A stretch of DNA of 64,000 bases from CAZHYV01 sp964537055. GTDB lineage: Bacteria; Myxococcota_A; Polyangia; Palsa-1104; JAEUJZ01. Under the pieces are notes generated by a model that saw only the letters and a list, made by a program, of their open reading frames with translations, was not told the DNA's origin and searched no databases. This document shows positions 52,101-60,701 of the stretch, one piece after another. The position numbers were made by a program, and so were the translations under genes. Location: NCBI GenBank assembly GCA_964537055.1, contig CAZHYV010000001.1:124001-188000 (forward strand), written 5' to 3'. Each line of letters starts with the position of its first letter. Within the stretch, counting starts at the first letter, position 1.

Positions 52101-55100
52101 CCGCTCAATTTTTGCTACAAAAAGATACACTGATGGTAGGAGAAAAAGCGCGTGTTCTTGTGGCAACAGGGTTTAAAAACCAACCTGTTTATCTAGAAGT
52201 TTTCCGAGGAAGTAAAAGGATGAGTCGGAAATATCTAACTGAGAAGGAACAAGGAATTATCGAAATCCCTATTACCGAGGCAGATCGGGGAGGTTTTTGG
52301 ATTGCCTTCTCTACCCTCCGCGATCATCAGTGGATTCAAATAAGGAAAGTCCTGAATGTTCCTTGGACGAATAAACTGCTGAATATTGAATTCTTAACAT
52401 TCCGTGACAAGCTGAAGCCTGGAGAGAAAGAGGCATGGCAAATCCGGATTAAAGATCATAAAGGAACCCCTGCTTCGGTTCAGGCTGCAGAGGTGCTTGC
52501 CTATATGTATGATAAAAGCTTAGATCTGTTCGGGCCGCATAGTGTTCCTTCAGTGCAATCTCTATTTCCTGCAGGAACCTCTATCCCATGGTGGCAAACA
52601 ACAAAAACCAGCCTTGGTCGTAGCGATGGGCAAATCGTTTATTGGGAAGGAGGGACCTGGGTCGAGGTTCCCTCAGGTCCTACCTTGACCCAGGATCAGC
52701 TGGTCCTTTTAGAGGGAATAGGGATCGGGGGCTTGGGTACGTATACGATAAATCCTGTGGGAGCCCCTCCGCCATCGCCCGTAAGTATGAAATTTTCGTC
52801 CCAAGATGGTATAATTTCCAAGGATAAAGCTGGAAAAAATAAGTTAGAGGAAGAGAAACAATCTAACCCTATAACCGTAGGAGGAAGTCAGCCCTCCACG
52901 GAATCACCCTTACGTGAAAACTTTTCAGAAACCGCCTTTTTTAAACCTCAACTTCTGACAGATAAAAACGGCACCGTCACAATTGAATTTACGGCGCCCG
53001 ATTCGGTCACTGCCTGGAATTTATGGATTCATGCTATGACAAAGGACCTTTCATCAGGATCTGTAAAAAAAGAAGTGAAAACGGTGAAAGAGCTTATGGT
53101 CCGTCCTTATATTCCTCGTTTTTTACGAGAAGGAGACCTCGCTGAATTTCAAGTCATGGTAAATAATGCTGGTGATAAGGAGCTTAAGGGGACACTGGAT
53201 ATAGAGTTTGTTGATCCAGAGACCCAAAAAAATGTGAATGCACTGTTCCAAATTAACAAAACCCAAAGTAAAGATCGAATTTTCCAAGTAGCTCCAGGAA
53301 AGAGCAAGACATTCTCATTTTCGGTGGTTGCTCCGAAACAAGTAGGTTTATTTACTGTAAAGGTACAAGCAAAAACCGGAACAGTCTCTGATGGAGAGTT
53401 ACGTCCGCTGCCCATTCTGCCAAGTCGGATGCACTTAACTCAATCGCGTTTTGTTACATTAAGAAATATTGATAAAAGAACGATGGTGTTCGAAGATCTG
53501 AAGAAACAGGATGATCCGAGTCGCATGAATGAGCAGCTGGTGGTAACCGTAGATGCTCAGCTACTAGTTACCATTTTAAAAGCTGTTCCATATTTATCGT
53601 ATTATCCTTACGAATGTTCTGAGCAAACCTTGAATCGCTTTTTGTCTGCAGGAATCCTTTCTTCGATCTTCCAGACAAATCCCAGTTTGGCTAAGATGGG
53701 GAAAGATTTTTCGAAGAGAAGAAGACCTTATGCCTCTTTTGACGAGGTAGATGCAAACCGCAAGGCTCTTATGGAAGAAACTCCCTGGCTTATGGAGGCC
53801 AAAGGTGGAGACGAAAACGAGACCCAGTGGATTCATTTGTTAGATCCTAGCATAGCTAAAGCGCATCGTGATCAAGCCCTGCAGAAATTAAAGAAAATGC
53901 AGCGGGAAGATGGGGGGTTCCCGTGGTTTCCTGGAGGACCTTCCTCACCTTACATGACTCTCTATCTAATGTACGGTTTCGCAAAGGCCACAGAATTTGG
54001 TATAGAGATTCCTAAAGAAATGGTGACCAACGGATGGAAATATTTAAGTTTTTATATAAACGAAAAACATCTAGATAAGTTATCTTCTCTGGACGATAAT
54101 TTAGGATTTCTCATCTTGCTAAACTATGCGGCAACCTCTTACCCAGATCCTTCTTGGATCGGAGATGTGCTTCCTCTGTCACAGAGGAAACAAATGTTAA
54201 ACACCTCTTTCAAACACTGGAAAGATCAATCTCCCTATTTAAAAAGCTTGCTTGCCTTAACCTTACACCGAATGGGACGACCTAGCGATGCTAAATTGGT
54301 ATTTGCTAGTGTGATGGATTCGGCCAAAACATCGGCCGACCAAGGAACATTCTGGCAGCCCGAGGAGAGGTCTTGGCTTTGGTATAACGATACCATTGAA
54401 AGTCACGCTCATGCATTGCGAGTCCTTATGGAGATTGAACCCAACCATCCAAAGAAAGATGGGCTCGTCCTTTGGTTGATGCTGAATAAGAAGCTGAACC
54501 AATGGAAGTCTACCCGTGCAACCGCTGAGGTCATTTATGCATTAGTGCATTATATGAAAAAAGAGCAATCACTTGGGGTTCGTGAGGAAGTAACAGTATA
54601 TACGGGACCTCAGAAGAAGAACTTCGTTTTTGATCCTGATAAATACGTAGGGAAAGGACAATGGTTTATCCCAGGCCATGAAATAAGCTCTAAAGATGCA
54701 AAAATAGAGATAGAAAAATCTACAAAGGGAGTTATGTTTGCATCGGCATCCTGGAGTTTTTCTACCGAGCAGCTACCCCAAGAGGAGCGTGGAGATTTTT
54801 TTCATATCATCCGACGTTACTTTAAACGTGAGCAAAGAGGGACAGAAACAGTACTGTTGCCTCTTGAAGAGAGGAGTCTTGTCAGAACAGGGGACCAAAT
54901 TGAGGTGCAGCTCCAGATTTACAGTAAGCATTCGGCAGAGTATGTCCATCTGTTTGATCCAAGACCTGCAGGATATGAACCTGAGCAGCTTACTTCTAAG
55001 TACTATTATGACCTAGGTCTAGGACGTTTTGAGGAGGTTCGTGATAACGGAACTAACTTCTTTATGGAAAGCCTTCCTCAGGGTGAGTACACACTTAAAT

Positions 55101-55219
55101 ATCGACTTCGTGCTAACATGACAGGAACGTTTAGGGTTGGTCCGGCCACACTTCAATCGATGTATGCTCCTGAGTTTTCTGCATACTCAAAGGGCCACAT
55201 TCTGCAGGTTAAAAAGTAA
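49172..55219 (+). CDS. Bacterial alpha-2-macroglobulin family protein
   Basis: A 2015-residue exported protein. It has a signal peptide (about 1-26, cleavage after GRA), a helical N-terminal part of about 450 residues, then a series of MG beta-sandwich domains, the bait/linker area with GIGIGGLGTY (about 1185), and the thioester domain. The thioester motif is present as CSEQ at 1482-1485, so it could trap proteases covalently, as eukaryotic relatives do. No lipobox is seen, unlike E. coli YfhM. The usual partner gene pbpC is not adjacent. AAAGG lies just before the ATG. It diverges from mraY and converges on a small gene at 55232. Confidence 0.93.
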   Translation: MRKLIKQLPRMILIISIICMAQQGRAAPDQYEAPNKDSKQQSSILSSLAWKQTSKLIEERKYQEAESKFDAIRKRAMAEKDEPAWAHALIHQAQLKARLQASEIAVQFLKEQQWPTGTKWQAALQLYYTYALTNYLKAYRWEISQREKTVSQNKIELKAWTQEQILAEVLTSYSKIWSAREYLGGISIEQFEFLTPNTYPREIRGTLRDAVSYMIVETLVDTSLWAPKEQNDLYEQNLTLLLDPPIPQTKNILTVEAKDLHPIQRASFVLKDLEQWHTSRGEKEAGLEAYLTRARILRGSFNKEEEKALLRRHLEQTLPAYRSFPWWSMGQAALASMYETDLNHLVAAYQIAEEGYQAFPQSLGGKACLSLMGLIKQPQFSLSTMRNDGIGKRSIELLYKNMERVYFRAYEIDPRKYLDDEDEEEEGLIGEYTIANDKILNLLRKKKPISAWSETLPNPGDYKRHRFYVTPKLQKKGAYIVVASATSDFSGQNNYMEAATLLLSDIVLVQQSLEENNEIRALDAMTGEPLQGIEITVYQRRYNSSPEKFYQGRTDKEGLLKVNKVKEFYGLFVVAHHLDNWAIDPMIGERRNTERPFSAAMIYTDRSTYRPEQKIYFKIVAYHKKQSTAKPTLFTHKPAIIRLLDSNAQEVARQNVSTNEFGSAVGEFIIPRGKLLGAWQISSSIPGSHTIQVEEYKRPTFELTFRESKDPMRLNKTVTLFGEARYYFGLPVTQGKVSWNVTRTPIYPWWEYRYQEHVQTQIIATGTTSLKEDGSFLVPFLAKADEREDKNVSYSYQISADLTDEGGETRTISKIIQLGFVDVEANITMEPGFFELGQEGILEVYRSNLNGTPLAGQGRFWVNALNSPSSVHLPSEEPYSEDSINDPYFKALPSDFMSPRETTEYQPERTIGKWTEGEEIFKGTITHNEQGRAKVKLPRLGKGAYRFYYETKDGYGQVRKVWKNFIVVDPTYPLPLPAQFLLQKDTLMVGEKARVLVATGFKNQPVYLEVFRGSKRMSRKYLTEKEQGIIEIPITEADRGGFWIAFSTLRDHQWIQIRKVLNVPWTNKLLNIEFLTFRDKLKPGEKEAWQIRIKDHKGTPASVQAAEVLAYMYDKSLDLFGPHSVPSVQSLFPAGTSIPWWQTTKTSLGRSDGQIVYWEGGTWVEVPSGPTLTQDQLVLLEGIGIGGLGTYTINPVGAPPPSPVSMKFSSQDGIISKDKAGKNKLEEEKQSNPITVGGSQPSTESPLRENFSETAFFKPQLLTDKNGTVTIEFTAPDSVTAWNLWIHAMTKDLSSGSVKKEVKTVKELMVRPYIPRFLREGDLAEFQVMVNNAGDKELKGTLDIEFVDPETQKNVNALFQINKTQSKDRIFQVAPGKSKTFSFSVVAPKQVGLFTVKVQAKTGTVSDGELRPLPILPSRMHLTQSRFVTLRNIDKRTMVFEDLKKQDDPSRMNEQLVVTVDAQLLVTILKAVPYLSYYPYECSEQTLNRFLSAGILSSIFQTNPSLAKMGKDFSKRRRPYASFDEVDANRKALMEETPWLMEAKGGDENETQWIHLLDPSIAKAHRDQALQKLKKMQREDGGFPWFPGGPSSPYMTLYLMYGFAKATEFGIEIPKEMVTNGWKYLSFYINEKHLDKLSSLDDNLGFLILLNYAATSYPDPSWIGDVLPLSQRKQMLNTSFKHWKDQSPYLKSLLALTLHRMGRPSDAKLVFASVMDSAKTSADQGTFWQPEERSWLWYNDTIESHAHALRVLMEIEPNHPKKDGLVLWLMLNKKLNQWKSTRATAEVIYALVHYMKKEQSLGVREEVTVYTGPQKKNFVFDPDKYVGKGQWFIPGHEISSKDAKIEIEKSTKGVMFASASWSFSTEQLPQEERGDFFHIIRRYFKREQRGTETVLLPLEERSLVRTGDQIEVQLQIYSKHSAEYVHLFDPRPAGYEPEQLTSKYYYDLGLGRFEEVRDNGTNFFMESLPQGEYTLKYRLRANMTGTFRVGPATLQSMYAPEFSAYSKGHILQVKK

Positions 55220-55231
55220 GAAGATAAAAAC

Positions 55232-55531
55232 CTAATCCCCAGAAAACCATCGGTTCAACTCCTCGCGAACCCTCTCGAGTGCCTTCTTCTCAAAGACACG
55301 AAGGAACCAAGGAACGGCTACTTCAAGACGGATAAGTTTTGGTTCTAGCCAGACTCGTGCAGACAGGCGAATTCCATTCGTCATAAAACCAAGCTGTGCT
55401 TCGTTGTCTGTTTTCCATTCTAAGGTAGGTTGATAATATGCGTATTGTTGTTGATAAAAGGCAAAAGCCTGATCGGCGATCCTACGAGATTCAGCAACAG
55501 AAAAGGGGTGAGAAAAGAATGTTTGGGGCAT
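55232..55531 (-). CDS. Small protein, possible polyhydroxyalkanoic-acid system family
   Basis: A 99-residue soluble protein with a compact alpha/beta layout: N-terminal helix (AESRRIADQAFAFYQQQYAY), then four beta strands around LEWKTDNEAQLGF and GIRLSARVWLEPKLIRLEVAVP, and a last helix (EKKALERVREELNRWF). The pattern of strands and the closing helix resembles the putative PHA-system/granule regulator family (PF09650); this is a by-eye match. It is 26 bases downstream of ileS on the same strand and probably shares its transcript. No other PHA gene is near. Confidence 0.6.
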   Translation of the reverse strand: MPQTFFSHPFSVAESRRIADQAFAFYQQQYAYYQPTLEWKTDNEAQLGFMTNGIRLSARVWLEPKLIRLEVAVPWFLRVFEKKALERVREELNRWFSGD

Positions 55532-55557
55532 AAGAATTTTTAGAGTTTTACCTTATC

Positions 55558-58500
55558 TTAAGGTTCGATTTTAGATAAGGTAAGCTCTAACACCGATTCG
55601 TCAAGCTCTAGGTCGGCTTTAGCTTGGGCAAGCTCTAAGGGCCTGTGAATTAAAGTGCATAGCGTTTCACTCTGCACCACAGAAGCGTATTTTGTAACAA
55701 TAGAGATCAGCAGTTCATCCGTACTGAAGAATCCTACCTTGACCTTGTCTGTAACTTTGCATCCCACCTGCTTCCTCAGATCGCCTAACGTGCGGATCAT
55801 TTCTCGAATTATGCCTTTCTCTCGCAGCTCGGGCGTAATCTCTGTACTTAGGGCAACAACCCAGCCCGAATCTGCCTGGGCGGCAAATCCTGGTGCCGAT
55901 TGGGTGCTAAGTAGTACTTCTTCGGGAGTAAGTTCAATAGATCCCTGAGGTAGTGTTAGCTCGATCGGTCGTTGCGCCAAAACGGATTGGGCCCAATCAT
56001 AGGTTTTTTCTAAAGAGGTTGTTTGAAACGCTTGAGTAATATGTTTAAGCAATGGACCATACTTTTTACCTAGCACCGGAAGGTTAGGCCGCAGAGTATA
56101 CTCCACCAAGGGCTGATGGGGAGAAACCCACTCGAGCTCTTCTACGTTGAGTTCCTCTTTAATCTCTTTCTCAAATCGAGAAAGCGTCTCTCGTGCATCT
56201 TTGGTGACTGCCTGAATCTTCACTGCACGCAGAGGTTGTCTGATTTTGATCGCCTGTTCGACACGAGCGGCTCTTCCCAGGTTGACTACTTTTAGCACTG
56301 CCTCCATTTCTTTAACAAGCCTTGTAGTCTCTCCCATAAGGCCTTCATCGGCTTTTGGCCACGAAGCAAGATGGACGCTTTCTACAGCATTCCGATCAAG
56401 CGCTCGTACAAGATTCTGCCAGATATACTCACTGATAAAGGGCAGAAAAGGTGCAAGGAGCTGTGATAAGGTTCTGAGGCATTCATAAAGGCTTTGGTAG
56501 GCGGCGCGTTTACTTCTTTCGAGTTCCCCTTCGACCTTGCCTTGAGGACCCTCTAGACTCGACCAAAAGCGGTCTCGATTCCTTCGCACATACCAATTGG
56601 AGAGCTCGTCGATAAATTCGTTCATTCGTCTGAGAGAGTTTGTAATATCGTAGCTGTCTAGGTCCTGCGTGACCGATGCTACCAAACGATGGAGTTTGCC
56701 CAAAATCCATTGGTCCATCACAGGTCTTGCCTCCCAAGAGATCATTTCTTTCCCCAAAAGATGGTACTCAGCTTCCGCGTAGGTAACAAAGAAACCATAA
56801 CAATTCCAGAGGGTTAACATGAATTGCCGTAGCCCCTGTCTTACCAAATTTTGTGAGAATCGTCTTGGCTGCCCAGGTGGAGAAGCCGTATAAAGATAAT
56901 ATCTTAAGGCATCTGCACCCTCAGCATTCAAAACCGTCCAAGGATCGACGATGTTGCCAAGGCGTTTGGCCATCTTTCGTCCTTGCTCATCCAGAATGTG
57001 CCCAAGGACGATACAGTTTTTGTAAGCAGGGCCTCCTTGCGTAAGAACAGACAGGGCATGTAAAGTGTAAAACCATCCTCTGGTCTGGTCTACAGCTTCA
57101 CAGATGAAATCTGCTGGGAATGACTTTTTGAAAATTTCTTTATTCTCAAATGGATAATGGTGCTGAGCGTAAGGCATGGCTCCGCTATCGAACCAGCAGT
57201 CAATAACCTCCTTCACTCGTCCCATCGTCCCATCGCATTTCGCTTTCGCACAAGGCCAGGAGAGCTCATCAACATAGGGACGATGCAAGTCAAAATGAGG
57301 GTCAGTGTCAATGTTGCGTCCTAGTTGTTCACTTAAATCACTGATACTCCCGATAAATAGGGTTTCATCACAAGAGGAACTACTACACTTCCATAAAGGG
57401 AGTGGGGTTCCCCAATAGCGTTCGCGGGAAATGGCCCAATCAACGTTGTTTCGAAGCCAATCTCCAAATCTGCCCTCTTTGATGTGCGAAGGAAACCAAT
57501 GAATTTGTTCATTTGCTGTGAGCATCTCTTCTTTTTTGGCCGTTGTTTTTATATACCAACTCGTTTTGGCAAAGTAGAGAAGGGGAGTATCGCATCTCCA
57601 GCAGAATGGATAGCTGTGATGAGTCCTTTCATTCTTTACCAGCAAGCTTCGCTCTTTGAGGTCGCGAATAATGAGTGGATCGGCCTCCTTGAAGAACTTT
57701 CCAGCAAATCGTTCCCAGGTGGGTAGAAAAATTCCATCAAGTCCGACAGAAAAAAAGATAGGTAGGTTGTGCTTTCTTCCTACCTCAAGATCCCCATAGG
57801 CAGGAGCGATATGCACAATCCCAGTTCCTTCATCGGCAGATACCGACGGATCCAGAATCGTTTGGAAAGCATGAGCACTTTCTTCTTGGGTTGCCAAAAC
57901 TCCGCTGAGATGCGCTGATGAATAAAGAGCCTGGTATCGAAGCCCCGCTAGTCCTTTCCCGGAGGCCGTACCTAAAATTTTCACTTTTCCTAATACTCGT
58001 TCTGCTTGGCTTGCAAGGAGAATGAATCGTTCTTGCAAATTCGTAGAAGCGCCGGAGGCCTTGTCCATCCGCTCACATAACACGTAGTCAGCATTCTCAT
58101 GCAGGGCAGCGGCCACGTTGGCTGGCAAGGTCCAAGGGGTTGTTGTCCAAACCAAAAGAGAAGTCTCAGCTTCATCCGTTGTGTGGCTTCCAAAAGGCAA
58201 CCTTTGGCCAGGGTGCAAGACCAGCTTTACAGTAACGGCTGGATCTTCGACATGTTCCTTCATCCCTTGATTTGCTTCAGCCTCAGCGAGAGAAGTGCCA
58301 CATCGTGGACAGTGCTTAGTGATTTTATAATCCTGTTTGAGAAGGTCTTTGTTCCATAATTCTTTGAGTAAGGACCAACAAGATTCAATGTAAGAATTAT
58401 CCAGCGTCTTATAGGCATGCTTGGTGTCTAACCAAAAGCCGACCCGTTCCGTCAGCCGATCCCAATCATGGATATAGCGAAGCACGCTCTCACGGCATTG

Positions 58501-58866
58501 CTCATTAAATTTCTTAACGCCATACGCTTCAATCTGCTTTTTGCCTGTGAGACCAAGCCTCTTTTCAACTTCTACTTCGACGGGGAGACCATGGCAATCC
58601 CAACCTGCTTTCCGAGGCACATAATAGCCACGCATCGTCTTATACCGAGGGATTACGTCTTTAAATGCTCTAGTTAGCACATGATGAATACCAGGCTTCC
58701 CATTGGCTGTGGGAGGCCCCTCAAAGAAGACAAACCAGGGACGGTTTTCTCGAATGCCCTGTTCTACTGATCTCTCGAAAATACGTTGTTTCTGCCAGAA
58801 TGCTAAAATTTCCTCCTCTAAAGAAGGGAAGCTCTGTTTTGGATCTGCCGAACGGAATGTCGTCAT
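55558..58866 (-). CDS. ileS: Isoleucyl-tRNA synthetase, type-II-like
   Basis: Class-I synthetase charging tRNA-Ile. Visible motifs are GPPTANGKPGIHHVLTRAF, where GIHH takes the HIGH position, the CP1 editing domain, and GRKMAKRLGNIVDP, where KMAKR takes the KMSKS position. The 1102-residue length, the GKPGIHH form and the lack of the zinc-binding C-terminal tail of E. coli IleS suggest the eukaryote-like type II, often less sensitive to mupirocin. I chose the ATG at 58866 (MTTFRSADPKQ...), which begins like the family; the frame is open to 58974. The small gene at 55232 follows. Confidence 0.93.
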   Translation of the reverse strand: MTTFRSADPKQSFPSLEEEILAFWQKQRIFERSVEQGIRENRPWFVFFEGPPTANGKPGIHHVLTRAFKDVIPRYKTMRGYYVPRKAGWDCHGLPVEVEVEKRLGLTGKKQIEAYGVKKFNEQCRESVLRYIHDWDRLTERVGFWLDTKHAYKTLDNSYIESCWSLLKELWNKDLLKQDYKITKHCPRCGTSLAEAEANQGMKEHVEDPAVTVKLVLHPGQRLPFGSHTTDEAETSLLVWTTTPWTLPANVAAALHENADYVLCERMDKASGASTNLQERFILLASQAERVLGKVKILGTASGKGLAGLRYQALYSSAHLSGVLATQEESAHAFQTILDPSVSADEGTGIVHIAPAYGDLEVGRKHNLPIFFSVGLDGIFLPTWERFAGKFFKEADPLIIRDLKERSLLVKNERTHHSYPFCWRCDTPLLYFAKTSWYIKTTAKKEEMLTANEQIHWFPSHIKEGRFGDWLRNNVDWAISRERYWGTPLPLWKCSSSSCDETLFIGSISDLSEQLGRNIDTDPHFDLHRPYVDELSWPCAKAKCDGTMGRVKEVIDCWFDSGAMPYAQHHYPFENKEIFKKSFPADFICEAVDQTRGWFYTLHALSVLTQGGPAYKNCIVLGHILDEQGRKMAKRLGNIVDPWTVLNAEGADALRYYLYTASPPGQPRRFSQNLVRQGLRQFMLTLWNCYGFFVTYAEAEYHLLGKEMISWEARPVMDQWILGKLHRLVASVTQDLDSYDITNSLRRMNEFIDELSNWYVRRNRDRFWSSLEGPQGKVEGELERSKRAAYQSLYECLRTLSQLLAPFLPFISEYIWQNLVRALDRNAVESVHLASWPKADEGLMGETTRLVKEMEAVLKVVNLGRAARVEQAIKIRQPLRAVKIQAVTKDARETLSRFEKEIKEELNVEELEWVSPHQPLVEYTLRPNLPVLGKKYGPLLKHITQAFQTTSLEKTYDWAQSVLAQRPIELTLPQGSIELTPEEVLLSTQSAPGFAAQADSGWVVALSTEITPELREKGIIREMIRTLGDLRKQVGCKVTDKVKVGFFSTDELLISIVTKYASVVQSETLCTLIHRPLELAQAKADLELDESVLELTLSKIEP

Positions 58867-59032
58867 AGCGACGCAGTCTACCGGATTTTGCTGAAGATGT
58901 GCAAGTAAGAAGTAAGAAGATAAGCAAGAGAAATAGGAGAGGGGAGAATCCGAAAAACAGTTGCCATTTAGCAAAAAATGACTTACAACAAGAAAGCCTC
59001 ATTTCAAAAGACTCAATTTTATGGAGAATATC

Positions 59033-60019
59033 ATGTCAAAGCATAATCTATTTATCCTTCTCGCAGCTGTGTCTGTAGCGGGCGCATGCGGGGGCCGATA
59101 CTATACGACAAGAGTAGTTCCACCACCGCCTCCGGGCAGGGTCGTTGCTTCGCCACCTCCAGTTTATGCGGACGAATATGAGGTACAACCGGCAGACTCA
59201 TTTGTTATATCAACGGTTGATGACGATACATACATCGAAGTCACACAGGCACCTCCTCCAGACATCTACGAAGATCCCTACCTAAATTGCCCCGTCGGAA
59301 GCATTTTTGTCCCGGGTAGCTGGTACTGGCGTTCCTCCTGGGCATGGTATCCAGGCCACTGCGAATCGATTCCCTATGGCTACGATCCACGAGCGACATA
59401 CTACATTCCTCCTCGTTGGATTGGAAACCGTTACTATGCACCTCGATGGAGCCGTCGGCCTGTGATTGTTACACCACCGACAGGAGTGGCTCGACGACCT
59501 CTGCCTCCACGGTATCGTCCTGGCTCTGTGATCGTTGCTCCTCCTCATCGAGGGACAGGACCTGTGGTAGCATCTCCTCCGATTCGCCAGGCACCTCCCT
59601 ACCAAAGCCCTGGACCGTTACCTCCTCCAGGGCCCGGTCGGCCCCCAGTGGTAGTGGCTCCGCCTGTAGGACCTCGGCCAGCACCACCCGTGTACCAGCC
59701 ACAGCCAACTCCACCACCCGTGTATCGTCCACCCGCACCACAGCCACCAGTGTACAATCCACCTCCTCCGGTACGGCCTGCTCCACCCATGGGAAATCAG
59801 GCTCCTCCGATAGGACCTCGGCCAGCGCCTATCCCTCCGCAGGCACCAGCACCGGGTCCTGTGATCGTAGCACCTCCGCCGATTCGGGAGAATCCTCCAG
59901 TGCGGACGGCCCCACCTGCTGGTCCAGTTGTCCATCCACCAAGCACGTCCGGCCCAGGCCGTGTCATCGTGGCACCTCCTTCAGGTTCGTCTCCTGTCAG
60001 GCCAGCTCCTGCATACTAG
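59033..60019 (+). CDS. Proline-rich lipoprotein with repeated VIVAPP motif
   Basis: A 328-residue exported protein. A signal peptide ends in AGAC (about residue 19), a reasonable lipobox. A middle part rich in Trp, Tyr and Arg (about 85-150, with VPGSWYWRSSWAWYPG and RYYAPRWSRRP) resembles YXWXP-type segments. The remaining half is a Pro-rich low-complexity region in which variants of the hexapeptide VIVAPP recur at least six times (GRVVASPP, GSVIVAPP, GPVVASPP, PPVVVAPP, GPVIVAPP, GRVIVAPP). I chose the ATG at 59033 because GGAGA (59023-59027) lies 5 bases upstream; ATG 59021 overlaps that site. The function is unknown, probably a surface or spacer protein. Confidence 0.82.
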   Translation: MSKHNLFILLAAVSVAGACGGRYYTTRVVPPPPPGRVVASPPPVYADEYEVQPADSFVISTVDDDTYIEVTQAPPPDIYEDPYLNCPVGSIFVPGSWYWRSSWAWYPGHCESIPYGYDPRATYYIPPRWIGNRYYAPRWSRRPVIVTPPTGVARRPLPPRYRPGSVIVAPPHRGTGPVVASPPIRQAPPYQSPGPLPPPGPGRPPVVVAPPVGPRPAPPVYQPQPTPPPVYRPPAPQPPVYNPPPPVRPAPPMGNQAPPIGPRPAPIPPQAPAPGPVIVAPPPIRENPPVRTAPPAGPVVHPPSTSGPGRVIVAPPSGSSPVRPAPAY

Positions 60020-60373
60020 GCCCCAGAAGTATACAAATCTTAAGTTAAAGATCTCCACATGAGCCCATCTAGTTCCCCACACTGCATATGCCGGATAGGT
60101 TTCTTTTCTCTCCGTCCCTTTGACAGCCAAAGACATCTGCCGAAAATTTGTCGCTTCATTCGATTTTCTCGATCTTCATCGGTGTAGGAATGCGAAAATT
60201 CTTGTCGACGAGCTCCATACGAGCCTGCGCTTAGTACATCTTACAATGTAGGGAGATGATAGCAGTGGATAAATACTCTAGACACTTGCCATTTATCTAT
60301 CGACAAGGTTTAAGTTATTTTCTAAAAAGGCGCTTTCGGAAAAAGATTCACGGAAAGGAACAGAGATAAGGAG
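60020..60373. other. Gap between the Pro-rich gene and the 51-residue basic gene
   Basis: About 354 bases between two converging genes. I see no open frame with a ribosome-binding site and no terminator-like hairpin followed by a T-run. A small near-palindrome, TCTTAAGTTAAAGA (60038-60051), is present and is probably chance. The gap is unremarkable to the eye. Confidence 0.4.
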
Positions 60374-60529
60374 TTACGGTGAACCCATTCTCCGAAGAGC
60401 TGTTTTCTTTCGTCGTGCGGAGGTTCGTCGTGCATTGCTTGCCCGAGAGCGAACTCTGCGGCTACGAGAGCTTTTCACCAAAGCAACATGAGAGCGAGAG
60501 CGACGTTTGAGTTTTCGTTTGGTACGCAT
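60374..60529 (-). CDS. Very small, highly basic protein (51 residues)
   Basis: The minus strand from the ATG at 60529 to the TAA at 60374-60376 encodes 51 residues, 22 of them Lys or Arg, with Ser and Ala making up most of the rest (RRSRSHVALVKSSRSRR is typical). AAAGGA sits 9 bases upstream of the ATG, a good ribosome-binding site. It is not L34, L36 or S21 by sequence. It looks like a nucleic-acid-binding protein such as a short histone-like or ribosome-associated protein; this is inference. It diverges from the 60702 gene and is too short to be found by usual length cut-offs. Confidence 0.7.
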   Translation of the reverse strand: MRTKRKLKRRSRSHVALVKSSRSRRVRSRASNARRTSARRKKTALRRMGSP

Positions 60530-60701
60530 AAAGTGGATTCCTTTCGTTTGCTGGGTACTTTAGCGCAAAAAAGCAAGAACCGGAAAGATTTTCTACTTGG
60601 TACAAAAGCTAGGTTTCGCTAAGATAGACGTGGTTCAGATAAATTCTTGGGGCCAACAAATGGTTTATGAATCTTGAAGATTCACAGAGGGGGTGAGTTC
60701 T

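Noticed and set aside
59344..60048. A long Ser/Thr-rich open frame (+ strand) overlapping the proline-rich lipoprotein
   Set aside because: It is a by-product of GC-rich proline codons that contain no stops in the shifted frame. It has no signal, no ribosome-binding site and no domain, whereas the other frame has a lipoprotein signal and clear start.
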